NCBI GenBank assembly: GCA_013373625.1
Contig: JABXHM010000011.1
Coordinates: 113,867 to 177,866 of the forward strand
Source of the DNA: Alteromonadaceae bacterium
Lineage (GTDB): Bacteria; Pseudomonadota; Gammaproteobacteria; Enterobacterales; Alteromonadaceae
Reading direction: 5' to 3'
DNA: 64,000 bases
The position numbers were made by a program, and so were the translations under genes. This document shows positions 7,758-15,891 of the stretch, piece after piece (within the stretch, counting starts at the first letter, position 1; each line of letters starts with the position of its first letter). The notes beneath the pieces were generated by a model. The model did no database searches, was not told where the DNA came from, and saw only the letters and a list, made by a program, of their open reading frames with translations.

Positions 7758-8765
7758 TTAAAAGTGTAACAACTCACCTTGCTGTGGAAACACCCACTCA
7801 ACGCCCAGACTATTTGCACTGGTAAGTTCGCGCTCAATAATTTCCTGGCTATTCTCGCCCTTAAGATAGCTCGGTTTAATATGCGTAATCACCACTTTAA
7901 GGCCGTTTAACGCGGTGTCCGGATGATCCGGGTCGACCAAACTGGCCAGGGCGCTCAGTTCTTGGAGTACGTGACGTGGTGTAAGGTGACCGAAGAGTTT
8001 ATCGTCTGGCCGACTGATGGGGTAGGAGCATTCAATAAACAGCGCTTTTAACTGGCTCCGTTTAATCAGCGGCGCAACCTGCTGCCATACAGTATAAAGT
8101 TGCTGGCCTTTTTCGATGCTATCAGGGCCGGTATCGCCAAGGTACAACAATGCAGCATTGTTATGTTGAAGTAAAAAGGCCGCAGACAAAGAACGCCCGG
8201 AATGACTTAGCGGATAAGCGGTTAAGCGCATATCCAGCTTCGCTAAATTAACTGGCTGACCAGCAGTCAATGACTGATAACGATATTTCGCTAACGCAAA
8301 CCCGGCCCCCTGATCGGCAAAGTTTGGCCACAACTGCCAGTTAAAGAGGTGATCACGAAGCTTATTGAGTGTGTCAGAAAAGCCATACAGCGGTTTTTTT
8401 GCATCGTCAGTGGCATTGATAGCAAGCCCGGCAATATGGTCAAGGTGCGCGTGTGAAATGGCGTACCCTCTAATGTGATCCCGCAGCAATTGCCCTTTTA
8501 GGCTGTAAGGGGAGTCACTTTTCCATTCAACGGAGGCAAACGCATTATGCTCAAAGGCGCTGTCTATACCGCTGCTCAGCGTGCCCGCATCCAGCGCCAA
8601 AAACTGATTTTTTGCCGCCACAGAGACCAGATAACTGGACAGATTTGCTTCGTTTAATCCGCCTTGCACGCCCAGCGGCACAACATCAAAATCATTGGCG
8701 TTAACGGTGCCGCACATCAACAAGACACTGACTAACGCGGCGGACAATCGATTGGCAACAGGCAT
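7758..8765 (-). CDS. cpdP: Periplasmic class II 3',5'-cyclic-nucleotide phosphodiesterase
   Basis: Metallo-beta-lactamase-fold phosphodiesterase of the CpdP/yeast PDE1 class, predicted to cleave cAMP. A signal peptide is clear (about 23 residues ending GTVNA before NDFDVV), placing the enzyme outside the cytoplasm. The class II signature SHAHLDHIAGL gives the HxHxDH metal site; LYLGDTG, FIECSYP and VITHIKPS supply later metal ligands. The length is 335 residues. Its periplasmic location implies degradation of extracellular cyclic nucleotide rather than control of the cytoplasmic pool. It converges with serA. Confidence 0.88.
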   Translation of the reverse strand: MPVANRLSAALVSVLLMCGTVNANDFDVVPLGVQGGLNEANLSSYLVSVAAKNQFLALDAGTLSSGIDSAFEHNAFASVEWKSDSPYSLKGQLLRDHIRGYAISHAHLDHIAGLAINATDDAKKPLYGFSDTLNKLRDHLFNWQLWPNFADQGAGFALAKYRYQSLTAGQPVNLAKLDMRLTAYPLSHSGRSLSAAFLLQHNNAALLYLGDTGPDSIEKGQQLYTVWQQVAPLIKRSQLKALFIECSYPISRPDDKLFGHLTPRHVLQELSALASLVDPDHPDTALNGLKVVITHIKPSYLKGENSQEIIERELTSANSLGVEWVFPQQGELLHF

Positions 8766-9001
8766 GTAATTACCTTCATAAAAAGAGTATTGGCAAAATT
8801 CCAGCTCTTAACCAAAAGCTGTCAAAAATTGAAGTTGATCTGTATGGTAAACCTATAGTGACAGCGCGGTAAACCTTAACGCATAAACCAGGGCGTACAT
8901 GGGCTTTTTATCACGCACAAACCTGGCGACAGTGTGCCTGCAACGACGTGTATAAAGCCTTAATAATCCCCGGCAACAAGCTCTTGCGTTGGTACAAAAC
9001 G

Positions 9002-9032
9002 ATCCCGGATAAGCGCACACGTTTTCCGGGAT
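9002..9032. repeat. REP-like inverted repeat (copy 2)
   Basis: ATCCCGGA at 9002-9009 and TCCGGGAT at 9025-9032 flank a 15-nt loop; a third half-like CCGGGAT follows near 9047. The core TCCCGGATAAG is identical to the copy at 7668. It sits just downstream of the 9065-9802 gene, where it could act as an mRNA 3'-end hairpin. The rest of the 299-base interval 8766-9064 shows nothing else I can name. Confidence 0.55.
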
Positions 9033-9064
9033 GCTCAGGGTCGTAGCCGGGATGGCAAAGTGGT

Positions 9065-9802
9065 TTAGAAGAAGTTATACACCAGAGTGACCGCTGACTC
9101 GGTGTCGAGTTTTTCAATACCTGGGGCAACGTTACTGTTGTGATCCAGGCGAACTGATAGCTTCATCGACAACGACCCACTGATGGTTGCCGTCAGCGCA
9201 GACTCGGCACGAGACTTGGTATTTTCTGAACCCACCTCGGTACTGACCGTTTGGGTAAATTTGGCAGTATCTGAAATAAACCATTTATAGGCTGCAGAAC
9301 CACGAACAATGAAACTGCTGGTATCTTCACCATCCTGAGTTTCAGACCAGGCATAACCAGGACCGATGCTGTATTCGAAAGCGGTTTTATTGGTTTTCCA
9401 TACTTTTTGAGACCAACCGCCGGCGAGTGTTGCCTGATAATCAAAGTTACTTTGGCGGTCATCTTCGTATGAGCTAAACAAGAATAAACGGTGATCAGGA
9501 TTATCCAGCTTATAGTTACCCTGCGCTGATGCGAAGAACTTTTGTGCTGACGTACGCTCCACTTCTTCGCCATTTTGCTCAACGGTTTCTTTCTTATACA
9601 ACCCTTCAATTTGGTAATCGTTACTCCAGGATTCCAGCTCCTGTTGGGCGGTAATACCAGCGGTGGCAGAAGAAGTTTCGGTGTTACCTGTCGTAACAAT
9701 AAGTCCAAACTCACCATCCATTGTAAAGGCTTTTGGTTCGTCCTGAGCGAAGGCGCCGTTTGCTGCACATGTCACAGCTGTGGCAAGAAGTAGTTTTTTC
9801 AT
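9065..9802 (-). CDS. DUF481 family outer membrane protein (YdiY-like)
   Basis: Small outer membrane beta-barrel of the DUF481 family, sometimes called salt-stress-induced. The signal peptide MKKLLLATAVTCAANGAFA ends before QDEPKAF. The mature part is alternating beta-strand sequence and ends in a terminal Phe (VYNFF), as expected for BAM-inserted barrels. Length is 245 residues. It is followed upstream by a paralogue (9939-10751) sharing the SYEDDR, GGWSQ.VWK, GPGY and TEVGSENTKSR-type blocks, so the two arose by tandem duplication. Function is unknown beyond envelope location. Confidence 0.88.
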   Translation of the reverse strand: MKKLLLATAVTCAANGAFAQDEPKAFTMDGEFGLIVTTGNTETSSATAGITAQQELESWSNDYQIEGLYKKETVEQNGEEVERTSAQKFFASAQGNYKLDNPDHRLFLFSSYEDDRQSNFDYQATLAGGWSQKVWKTNKTAFEYSIGPGYAWSETQDGEDTSSFIVRGSAAYKWFISDTAKFTQTVSTEVGSENTKSRAESALTATISGSLSMKLSVRLDHNSNVAPGIEKLDTESAVTLVYNFF

Positions 9803-9938
9803 GAAAGTCCTAATAAATAAGTATCCTGATAACCGGCAAAATCAATGGTGCCAGTACAAACGCCAGAGATTTAAAGGCTCGACAGGGCGTTATATTAAAT
9901 CATATCAGCGCAAAATCAATTCTGCGCCGCGCTGATAT

Positions 9939-10751
9939 TCAGAAAAAACGGTAGACGATAGTGACTGAGGACTCACTGTTTAGCGAGGGTGTGTTACCTG
10001 CTGGGTCGCTGTTGTGCTGAAGAATAAAGGACAGCTTTAACGCCAGTGATTCGAACAGGTTCGCACTTAATGACGTTTCAGTTCTGGACTTAATATTATC
10101 GCCACCGGCTTCGGTACTGACAAATTGACGTACCTTTGCACCGGTTGGCCACTTGTAATGGTACTCAGCCGAAGCGCGCACAATAAACCCGTCGATATCG
10201 TCAGCGCGCTGGCCGTTTTCCAGTTTGGCAAAACTGTAACCCGGACCAAGGCTAAAGCGGAAATTACTAATTTCGTTTTTCCATACTTGTTGCGACCAAC
10301 CACCTGCGACTGAAGAACGATAGTCGTACCCATTAAAGCGGTCATCTTCGTAATCTGCGTATACAAATAAACGACGATTTTCCTGATTCAGCTTATAGTC
10401 TGATTGCATGTAGGTATACAAGCGCTGAGCCGTAGTTTGGTCTTCGGTTCCGGAGTCGGTATCCACCTCGGTTTCTTTATACAAGAACTCAACCCAAAAC
10501 TGACTCAGAAATTGTTGCGTTTCGAATTCGCCCTGAAGACTGCTCTTGATTGATGTGGCATTAGTATTGCCCGAAGCAAAAATAACCCCTAGCTCACCAT
10601 CGAGCGAGAAGGTATCTTCGACCTCGTCGTCGTAATCTAAAAAGTCAGCGTGGTAGAGTGTGCGAATAAGATCTTTATCGGCAGCCACAACTGATCCCGA
10701 ATACAGCGCAAAGACGACAAGCGCCATAAAGATAAATAAACGGTGAATCAT
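9939..10751 (-). CDS. DUF481 family outer membrane protein (paralogue)
   Basis: Second DUF481 barrel, 270 residues, with signal peptide MIHRLFIFMALVVFALYSGSVVAA. It carries about 20 extra residues after cleavage (DKDLIRTLYHADFLDYDDEVEDT), which its neighbour lacks. Shared family blocks include DGELGVIFASGNTNATS, YADYEDDRFNGYDYRSS, GGWSQQVWK, and a C-terminal VYRFF. It is 136 bases from the paralogue, so each may have its own promoter. The acidic N-terminal extension is the main visible difference and could separate their roles. Confidence 0.87.
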   Translation of the reverse strand: MIHRLFIFMALVVFALYSGSVVAADKDLIRTLYHADFLDYDDEVEDTFSLDGELGVIFASGNTNATSIKSSLQGEFETQQFLSQFWVEFLYKETEVDTDSGTEDQTTAQRLYTYMQSDYKLNQENRRLFVYADYEDDRFNGYDYRSSVAGGWSQQVWKNEISNFRFSLGPGYSFAKLENGQRADDIDGFIVRASAEYHYKWPTGAKVRQFVSTEAGGDNIKSRTETSLSANLFESLALKLSFILQHNSDPAGNTPSLNSESSVTIVYRFF

Positions 10752-10793
10752 GGTGGTGTATTTTTTATTTTTTGTTCGACTACCAAAACAGCA

Positions 10794-11612
10794 CTACAAC
10801 ACCGAGATCAACACCTTATTCGTTTCTTTTTGAGCGAATAAATTGGCGTTATGCAGCACTTCCTCTTCTAAGGGCAATAACCTAACCATATCTGGTGAGA
10901 TAATATCCAGCTGTGGATACCGTTCTCGCTGATAATGAGCGGCGGTTAGCCTTATCGCACAGGTTAACAAAGACACGTCCAAGTCGCTAGCCAATTTAGC
11001 CTTATTGTGCGCAAATTTCACAGGGTAAAACAGCGGCATAGGTAGTTGCCATTGTTCCATTATTGCCCCACTGCATTCGCTGAAGTAAAAGCCAAAATGG
11101 GCAACCTGACGCTCCCAGGGCAGCGCTGCTGAATCGTCTTTGATATATTTTTGATACTTAGCGGGTTCGTGCTTGGCAATCACCAACTCGCTTAAGTTCT
11201 GCAAAATGCCCATAACAAAGAAGCGATCACTGCCACGCAGGTTCATTTCCCGGGCGAGGTACTTAGCAATCATGCCGGTGTACACTGACTGTTCCCAGTG
11301 CTTATCTAAAATCAGGCATTCGTTGTCGAAATGCTTAAACGCAATATTTGCTGTTTCAGCAATAACCAGATTGTATAAAGCTTCGCCGCCAATAACACTC
11401 ACTGCTTTCGCAATGGATTCTATTTGCGACGGAAAACGAAACAGGGAACTGTTGGCTAACTTAAGTAACTTCGCGGTCAACGATGGATCAATGCTAATTA
11501 AATTTGCTATATCTTCGGAACCTGAACGTGGGTCATCCAGCACACCGCGTAAACGCATGCAAACGTCTGGCAACGTAAAAGACCGGGTAGCGTATTGAAT
11601 ATATTTATTCAT
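10794..11612 (-). CDS. HDOD domain-containing protein
   Basis: Stand-alone HDOD (HD-related output domain) protein of 272 residues. Family blocks seen: LPDVCMRLRGVLDDPRSGSEDIANLISIDPSLTAKLLKLANSSLF at residues 14-58, the SIAKAVSVIGGEALYNLVI loop, and WEQSVYTGMIAKYLA. HDOD domains lack the catalytic HD pair and act in signal transduction, often beside chemotaxis or c-di-GMP proteins; the partner here is not evident. No other domain is attached. The start ATG at 11612 fits the family N-terminus. Confidence 0.87.
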   Translation of the reverse strand: MNKYIQYATRSFTLPDVCMRLRGVLDDPRSGSEDIANLISIDPSLTAKLLKLANSSLFRFPSQIESIAKAVSVIGGEALYNLVIAETANIAFKHFDNECLILDKHWEQSVYTGMIAKYLAREMNLRGSDRFFVMGILQNLSELVIAKHEPAKYQKYIKDDSAALPWERQVAHFGFYFSECSGAIMEQWQLPMPLFYPVKFAHNKAKLASDLDVSLLTCAIRLTAAHYQRERYPQLDIISPDMVRLLPLEEEVLHNANLFAQKETNKVLISVL

Positions 11613-11671
11613 TAATTTGTGACTTATCTTTGGACTAACTATTGAATATCGTTATGGCAAGATCAAGCAGG

Positions 11672-11950
11672 CTAACTTTCTGCATCGGGGTTAAACAAAT
11701 CCTGCTGCGTTGACGTCAAGTCAGCAGATGTACTAGCTGCTTTGCGCCGGTTATAATAGCGTTTACGACGTTTGCACGCGTCTAAAATAACCCGCCGCGT
11801 GCTGTCGTCTACCTGTAACCAGTACAGTCGCTCTTCACGAGAGCGAAAACAGCCTTTACAGTAGCCTTTTGCTCCACTTTGACACAGCCCGATACAAGGG
11901 CTGGGTACAGTAAAAAGCTCTAATTGAGAAGGCTGCTTATTATCTGCCAT
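11672..11950 (-). CDS. DUF1289 domain-containing protein
   Basis: Small protein of 92 residues with the DUF1289 core SPCIGLCQSGAKGYCKGCFRSREERLYW at about residues 17-44. The four conserved cysteines (C-x3-C-x7-C-x2-C) suggest a metal or Fe-S site, an inference from spacing only. A basic stretch (CKRRKRYYNRRK) follows. It is on the same strand as the HDOD gene, 59 bases upstream of it, and may share its transcript. Function is not known. Confidence 0.85.
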   Translation of the reverse strand: MADNKQPSQLELFTVPSPCIGLCQSGAKGYCKGCFRSREERLYWLQVDDSTRRVILDACKRRKRYYNRRKAASTSADLTSTQQDLFNPDAES

Positions 11951-12015
11951 AGATATATTAAAAAACTATTAATGACTTCAGTTTAGCATGGCTTTCAAAA
12001 GGTAAAGTATAGTTT

Positions 12016-12726
12016 TCAATCTGTCAGTGTGTATTCGACAGTAGACACCACTCTCACCTTTTTTATATGGGGGTGCTGGCTGTCGCGGTCAAAAATTGAA
12101 AACTGGCCCTGATTTGCCCGTTTAATTTTCCCCAACTGGCTGTTAGAGTCCTGGGCAAACTTTTCGGCAACCTCACGTGCGTTGAGGGTGGCTTCTTCGA
12201 TCATGTCAGGTTTTACATCGTTAAGACGCGTAAAAATAAACTCAGTCCGGGCATTATAATTATTAGTGTTAAGCGCTACGCCCTGCGCCAGTAACGCGCT
12301 TAGATTTTGCATGACGCTGCGAACCTGCTCAACTTGTTGGGAATACACGGTTACCGTTTGTATGCCGCTATATCTGAACTTGATGCCATTAGTATTGCCA
12401 TACTGCTGGGCGAGCTTATCAGTCACTTCGGGCAAACCAATACTGATCGCATCCTCGCTGATGCCCTGCTCAAGTAAGTACTGTTTCACTTTCTCACTGT
12501 TGCTGGCCATAGTGCTGTAAAGCGCCGTTAATTCATTGTCTGCTTCAACAAACTGTATCGGCCAAATGACCTGGTCTGCAATGTACTCACGCTCTGATAA
12601 ACCTTTTACCAACACCGAACGTTCCCATTGCTTGGCTTCTATAATGGCATTGCCACCCAACGCGCCAAGTAACGCCAGACCGATAATCATTCCCAACGCC
12701 AAAATTGTCGCCGATAAACGTTCCAT
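12016..12726 (-). CDS. SIMPL (DUF541) domain-containing protein
   Basis: Membrane-anchored periplasmic protein of the SIMPL/DUF541 family, 236 residues. The open frame extends 118 codons further upstream, but the family-like protein starts at MERLSATILALGMIIGLALLGALGGNAI, preceded by a good AAGGAAAG Shine-Dalgarno, so I place the start at 12726. The N-terminal segment is a signal anchor. The rest has the family pattern (VKGLSEREYIADQVIWPIQF, then QTVTVYSQQVEQVR and TLNAREVAEKFAQDSNSQLGKI). Biochemical role unknown. It stands alone upstream of the DUF1289 gene. Confidence 0.86.
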   Translation of the reverse strand: MERLSATILALGMIIGLALLGALGGNAIIEAKQWERSVLVKGLSEREYIADQVIWPIQFVEADNELTALYSTMASNSEKVKQYLLEQGISEDAISIGLPEVTDKLAQQYGNTNGIKFRYSGIQTVTVYSQQVEQVRSVMQNLSALLAQGVALNTNNYNARTEFIFTRLNDVKPDMIEEATLNAREVAEKFAQDSNSQLGKIKRANQGQFSIFDRDSQHPHIKKVRVVSTVEYTLTD

Positions 12727-12825
12727 TTTACTTTCCTTTGTTAATGTAATTTTTTCGCCATAAATACTATAGAGGGAAGCTATGGCAAAACAATGGCAAT
12801 TTAACGACCAATCGGGCCTATAGCC

Positions 12826-12889
12826 AGGGTCTGTTGATCTTTGCTGTTCACTTTTCCAGCGGTTCGTGCACCAAAGGTCAACAAACCCT
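12826..12889. repeat. 64-bp inverted-repeat element (MITE-like)
   Basis: AGGGTCTGTTGATCTTTGC at 12826-12844 and CCAAAGGTCAACAAACCCT at 12871-12889 are inverted copies matching at 16 of 19 positions, around a 26-base centre. Termini reading GGGTCTGTTGA resemble ends of some IS5-type elements, so this could be a small non-autonomous element or a remnant. I see no clear target-site duplication. The rest of 12727-13006 (280 bases) holds no gene. Confidence 0.5.
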
Positions 12890-13006
12890 AGTCTGAAGCC
12901 ATCTAAGCCATGCGCATGCTTAGTGGTAAAGCGGGCCCGGCGTAACACCGGGGAGGTAAAATAACCTGTGATGAATGCGGGTAAACTGTCCGGATAACGA
13001 TTTTTG

Positions 13007-13993
13007 TTAGTTTTCGGCCCATAACCAACGCAGGGCTTCGGGTAATAGCGCACCAGGTTGAGCATCGTTATGTTCACCATCAGTCCATACAGTTTTTAGC
13101 TCGTAACGCGGGCCTTTTTGATTAGTTTTGTCGGCCTGACGGTTGGCGTATTTAAAAGCCGCTGCCATTTGTTGGTTGGCTAAAAACCAATTACCCCATT
13201 CATTGTCAAGATCATGCACACCATCCTGCATAAAAATACGCAACGGTCGAATGGGTTCGCGGCGAATTAATGCCGGATAATCATGACCGCCATATTGGTG
13301 ATCATACTCTTTTGGGCGAAAGCCAATCGAGACAAAGCTACCTATAGCACTGTAAACCTTGCGGAAATAGTCGGGTCGGAACCAGGCAGCCGTAAATGCC
13401 GCTATGGCACCGCTGCTGGTGCCGCCAATGGCACGCTGCTCAGGGTCGTTAGTTAAATGATATTGCCGGGCAATTTCAGGAATAAGTTCGTCGGTTAAAA
13501 AACGGCTATAAGCGTCACTTACCACATCGTATTCCTGCCAGCGATGATCAGGATTACTCCAGCCCAAATCATCGGGATATCGTTCAGACAGATTCCCCGG
13601 CGTTATAAATAAGCCAATGGTAACTGGCATAGCCCCCTGCGCGATCAAATTAGCCATCACCGTCTGGATGCGAAGAGAGCCATTAGGATTAGTGGCGCGG
13701 TGACCGTCCTGAAATACCAACAAACTGGCAGGCTCCGAAGGCTTATACTGGGCGGGAACAAACACCCAGTAACGCCGGGTTGTACCAGCAAAGATGTCGC
13801 TTTTAAACTCAAACGGACCTTTTAATTCCCCGGCAGGTACACCAGCCTGCAATTCATGGTCAGCGGTAAGGGTTACATTGGTGCGAACGGACAACGGAGC
13901 CTGCGGATCAGGGGCTGCATTTTGACCTTTAGCAATACTGCAAAGCGGCAAGGCTAACAGGCATAGTACGCCCAGTATCGTCACTCGTTTCAT
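13007..13993 (-). CDS. Secreted alpha/beta-hydrolase, esterase-D/Fes-like
   Basis: Exported serine hydrolase of 328 residues in the putative-esterase family (enterochelin esterase/feruloyl esterase-like fold). The signal peptide is MKRVTILGVLCLLALPLCSIAKG. RRYWVFVPAQYKPSEPASLLVFQDG opens the hydrolase domain; IGGTSSGAIAAF carries the nucleophile Ser; an Asp (IFMQDGVHDLD) and His (WTDGEHND) late in the chain complete a plausible triad. Proteins of this type often occur near carbohydrate-degrading genes, but none is adjacent here, so the substrate is unknown. Confidence 0.8.
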   Translation of the reverse strand: MKRVTILGVLCLLALPLCSIAKGQNAAPDPQAPLSVRTNVTLTADHELQAGVPAGELKGPFEFKSDIFAGTTRRYWVFVPAQYKPSEPASLLVFQDGHRATNPNGSLRIQTVMANLIAQGAMPVTIGLFITPGNLSERYPDDLGWSNPDHRWQEYDVVSDAYSRFLTDELIPEIARQYHLTNDPEQRAIGGTSSGAIAAFTAAWFRPDYFRKVYSAIGSFVSIGFRPKEYDHQYGGHDYPALIRREPIRPLRIFMQDGVHDLDNEWGNWFLANQQMAAAFKYANRQADKTNQKGPRYELKTVWTDGEHNDAQPGALLPEALRWLWAEN

Positions 13994-14337
13994 ATTTTAT
14001 CTCTTCCTTGTTGGCACCAGAGTTACGGCACATTCGCCTGAATTCAGATACAAAAAACTAACCTTTTGTTGTTTTATTTGCAACAGGGATTCGCGAGATG
14101 AATAGCCATCAGTATTAATGCCACTCAATACAGCGCTATTAGCGGACCGCTTTAGCTGTATTAAGTTTTAAATTAACGTTTGCTCAGCGAGCTAAAACAA
14201 CCGGCAATCGGCTTAATAACGCGCACATCCATGTCGCTACAAACAAAAAAGGCCATCTCAACTGAGATGGCCTTTCCTATTGCCGCAATAAACGCCAGGC
14301 GTTTATTGGGCCGATTAAACAACTATAACGTGTTCAA
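13994..14337. other. Intergenic region with hairpin at 14127-14162
   Basis: No gene. AATACAGC at 14127-14134 and GCTGTATT at 14155-14162 enclose a second inverted pair, AGCGG-A-CCGCT (14141-14151), giving a nested hairpin upstream of the esterase gene. The lpdA terminator occupies 14248-14274. Confidence 0.5.
14244..14274 (-). terminator. Intrinsic terminator of the pdhR-aceEF-lpdA locus
   Basis: Read on the minus strand, AAAGGCCATCTCA and TGAGATGGCCTTT form a long perfect stem closed by a short loop, followed by a run of T (TTTTTTG). It lies about 60 bases past the lpdA stop. Confidence 0.9.
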
Positions 14338-15756
14338 TTACTTTTTCTTAGCCTTGGGATTTGGCATATCAGTAATACTTCCTTCGAAGATTTCTGATGC
14401 CAGACCAATCGACTCGTTCAACGTTGGGTGAGCGTGTATGGTCAGTGCCACATCTTCGGCGTCGGCACCCATTTCGATCGCCAGGCCAATTTCGCCTAAC
14501 ATTTCACCGGCGTTAGTACCAATCATAGCACCACCAATGACACGACCTGAGTCTTTGTCGAAGATCATTTTAGTCATACCGTCGGTCGCGTCAGAAGCAA
14601 TCGCACGACCAGAGGCAGCCCACGGGAATGTAGCGGTCTCGTAGCTTACACCCTGCTCTTTGGCTTCTTTCTCGGTTAATCCTACCCAGGCTACTTCTGG
14701 CTCAGTATAGGCAACTGAAGGAATACAGCGTGGATCAAAGAAGTGATTCTTACCGGCAATGTTTTCAGCCGCTACGTGACCTTCATGTACCGCTTTATGC
14801 GCCAGCATTGGCTGACCAACCAGATCACCGATAGCATAAATATGGCTAACATTGGTTTTCATTTGCTTATCTACGTTGATAAAGCCACGCTCATCAACTT
14901 TAACACCGGCTTTGTCGGCTGCGACGATGCCACCATTTGGCTTACGGCCTACAGCTACCAGAACCTTGTCATAACGCACTGGTTCAGCTGGGGCTTTTTT
15001 GCCTTCAAAGGTCACATACAAACCATCGTCTTTGGCTTCAACGTTGGTGACTTTGGTTTCCAGCATGACGTTGAACTTGTCTTTGTACGACTTCATAAAG
15101 ACTTTCATGATGTCTTTATCAGCGGCTGGAATTAACTGGTCAAGAAACTCTACCACGTCAATTTTAGAGCCCAGGGCTTCGTATACTGTGCCCATTTCCA
15201 GACCAATAATACCACCGCCCAGAACCAGCATTTTCTCCGGAATATCTTTCATTTCCAGCGCGCCGGTTGAATCAATAACGCGGTCGTCTTCCGGAATAAA
15301 CGGCAATGATACCGGCTCAGAGCCAGCAGCAATAATAGCGTTGTCGAAAGTAATAGTGGTCTTGCCGTCTTTACCTTCAACTTCCAGGGTGTTGGCGCCG
15401 GTAAATTTACCGAATCCCTGAACGTGCTTAACCTTACGCATTTTAGACATGCCGGCTAAGCCTTTGGTTAACTGGCCAACAACGCCGTCTTTGTACTCGC
15501 GAATTTTATCCAGGTCGATTTCAGGTTCGCCGAAAGACACACCATGACTTGACAGGTGTTTGGCTTCTTTCATCACTTTCGCTACGTGCAGCAGGGCTTT
15601 TGAAGGAATACATCCTACATTTAAGCACACGCCACCAAGGGTTTCTCTGGCATCAACCAGAATTGTTTCAACTCCCATATCAGCTGCACGGAAGGCCGCT
15701 GAATAACCGCCGGGACCAGCGCCTAATACCACTAACTGCGTTTTAATTTCGCTCAT
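14338..15756 (-). CDS. lpdA: Dihydrolipoyl dehydrogenase (E3)
   Basis: FAD enzyme that reoxidises dihydrolipoyl groups of pyruvate and 2-oxoglutarate dehydrogenases with NAD. Length is 472 residues (474 in E. coli). VVLGAGPGGYSAAFRAADMG binds FAD, GGVCLNVGCIPSKALL holds the redox-active disulfide (Cys-x4-Cys), LVLGGGIIGLEMGTV binds NAD, and HAHPTLNES has the catalytic His-Glu pair. It is last in the locus, 135 bases beyond aceF with a hairpin between, as in E. coli where lpd also has its own promoter. A strong terminator follows. Confidence 0.98.
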   Translation of the reverse strand: MSEIKTQLVVLGAGPGGYSAAFRAADMGVETILVDARETLGGVCLNVGCIPSKALLHVAKVMKEAKHLSSHGVSFGEPEIDLDKIREYKDGVVGQLTKGLAGMSKMRKVKHVQGFGKFTGANTLEVEGKDGKTTITFDNAIIAAGSEPVSLPFIPEDDRVIDSTGALEMKDIPEKMLVLGGGIIGLEMGTVYEALGSKIDVVEFLDQLIPAADKDIMKVFMKSYKDKFNVMLETKVTNVEAKDDGLYVTFEGKKAPAEPVRYDKVLVAVGRKPNGGIVAADKAGVKVDERGFINVDKQMKTNVSHIYAIGDLVGQPMLAHKAVHEGHVAAENIAGKNHFFDPRCIPSVAYTEPEVAWVGLTEKEAKEQGVSYETATFPWAASGRAIASDATDGMTKMIFDKDSGRVIGGAMIGTNAGEMLGEIGLAIEMGADAEDVALTIHAHPTLNESIGLASEIFEGSITDMPNPKAKKK

Positions 15757-15860
15757 CGTGACCTCAAATCTGTCCTGTTCATCGATATATTTATAAGTAT
15801 CTGAATTCTAACCAGCTGCTATTAAGCAGTAAAGGTAAAGTGAGGAATTCAGTAAACTAT

Positions 15861-15883
15861 TCGCCCCACCAATGGCGGGGCGA
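15861..15883 (-). terminator. Hairpin between aceF and lpdA
   Basis: TCGCCCC at 15861-15867 pairs with GGGGCGA at 15877-15883, with a CC/GG extension after one mismatch and an AAT loop, eight bases past the aceF stop. On the minus strand no U-run follows (ATAGTTTAC), so partial termination or 3'-end protection of aceEF mRNA is more likely than full termination. Confidence 0.5.
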
Positions 15884-15891
15884 TCCGTGAT

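Noticed and set aside
12727..13080. N-terminal extension of the SIMPL protein frame
   Set aside because: The extension crosses the inverted-repeat element and overlaps the next gene; a signal anchor and strong Shine-Dalgarno mark the real start at 12726.
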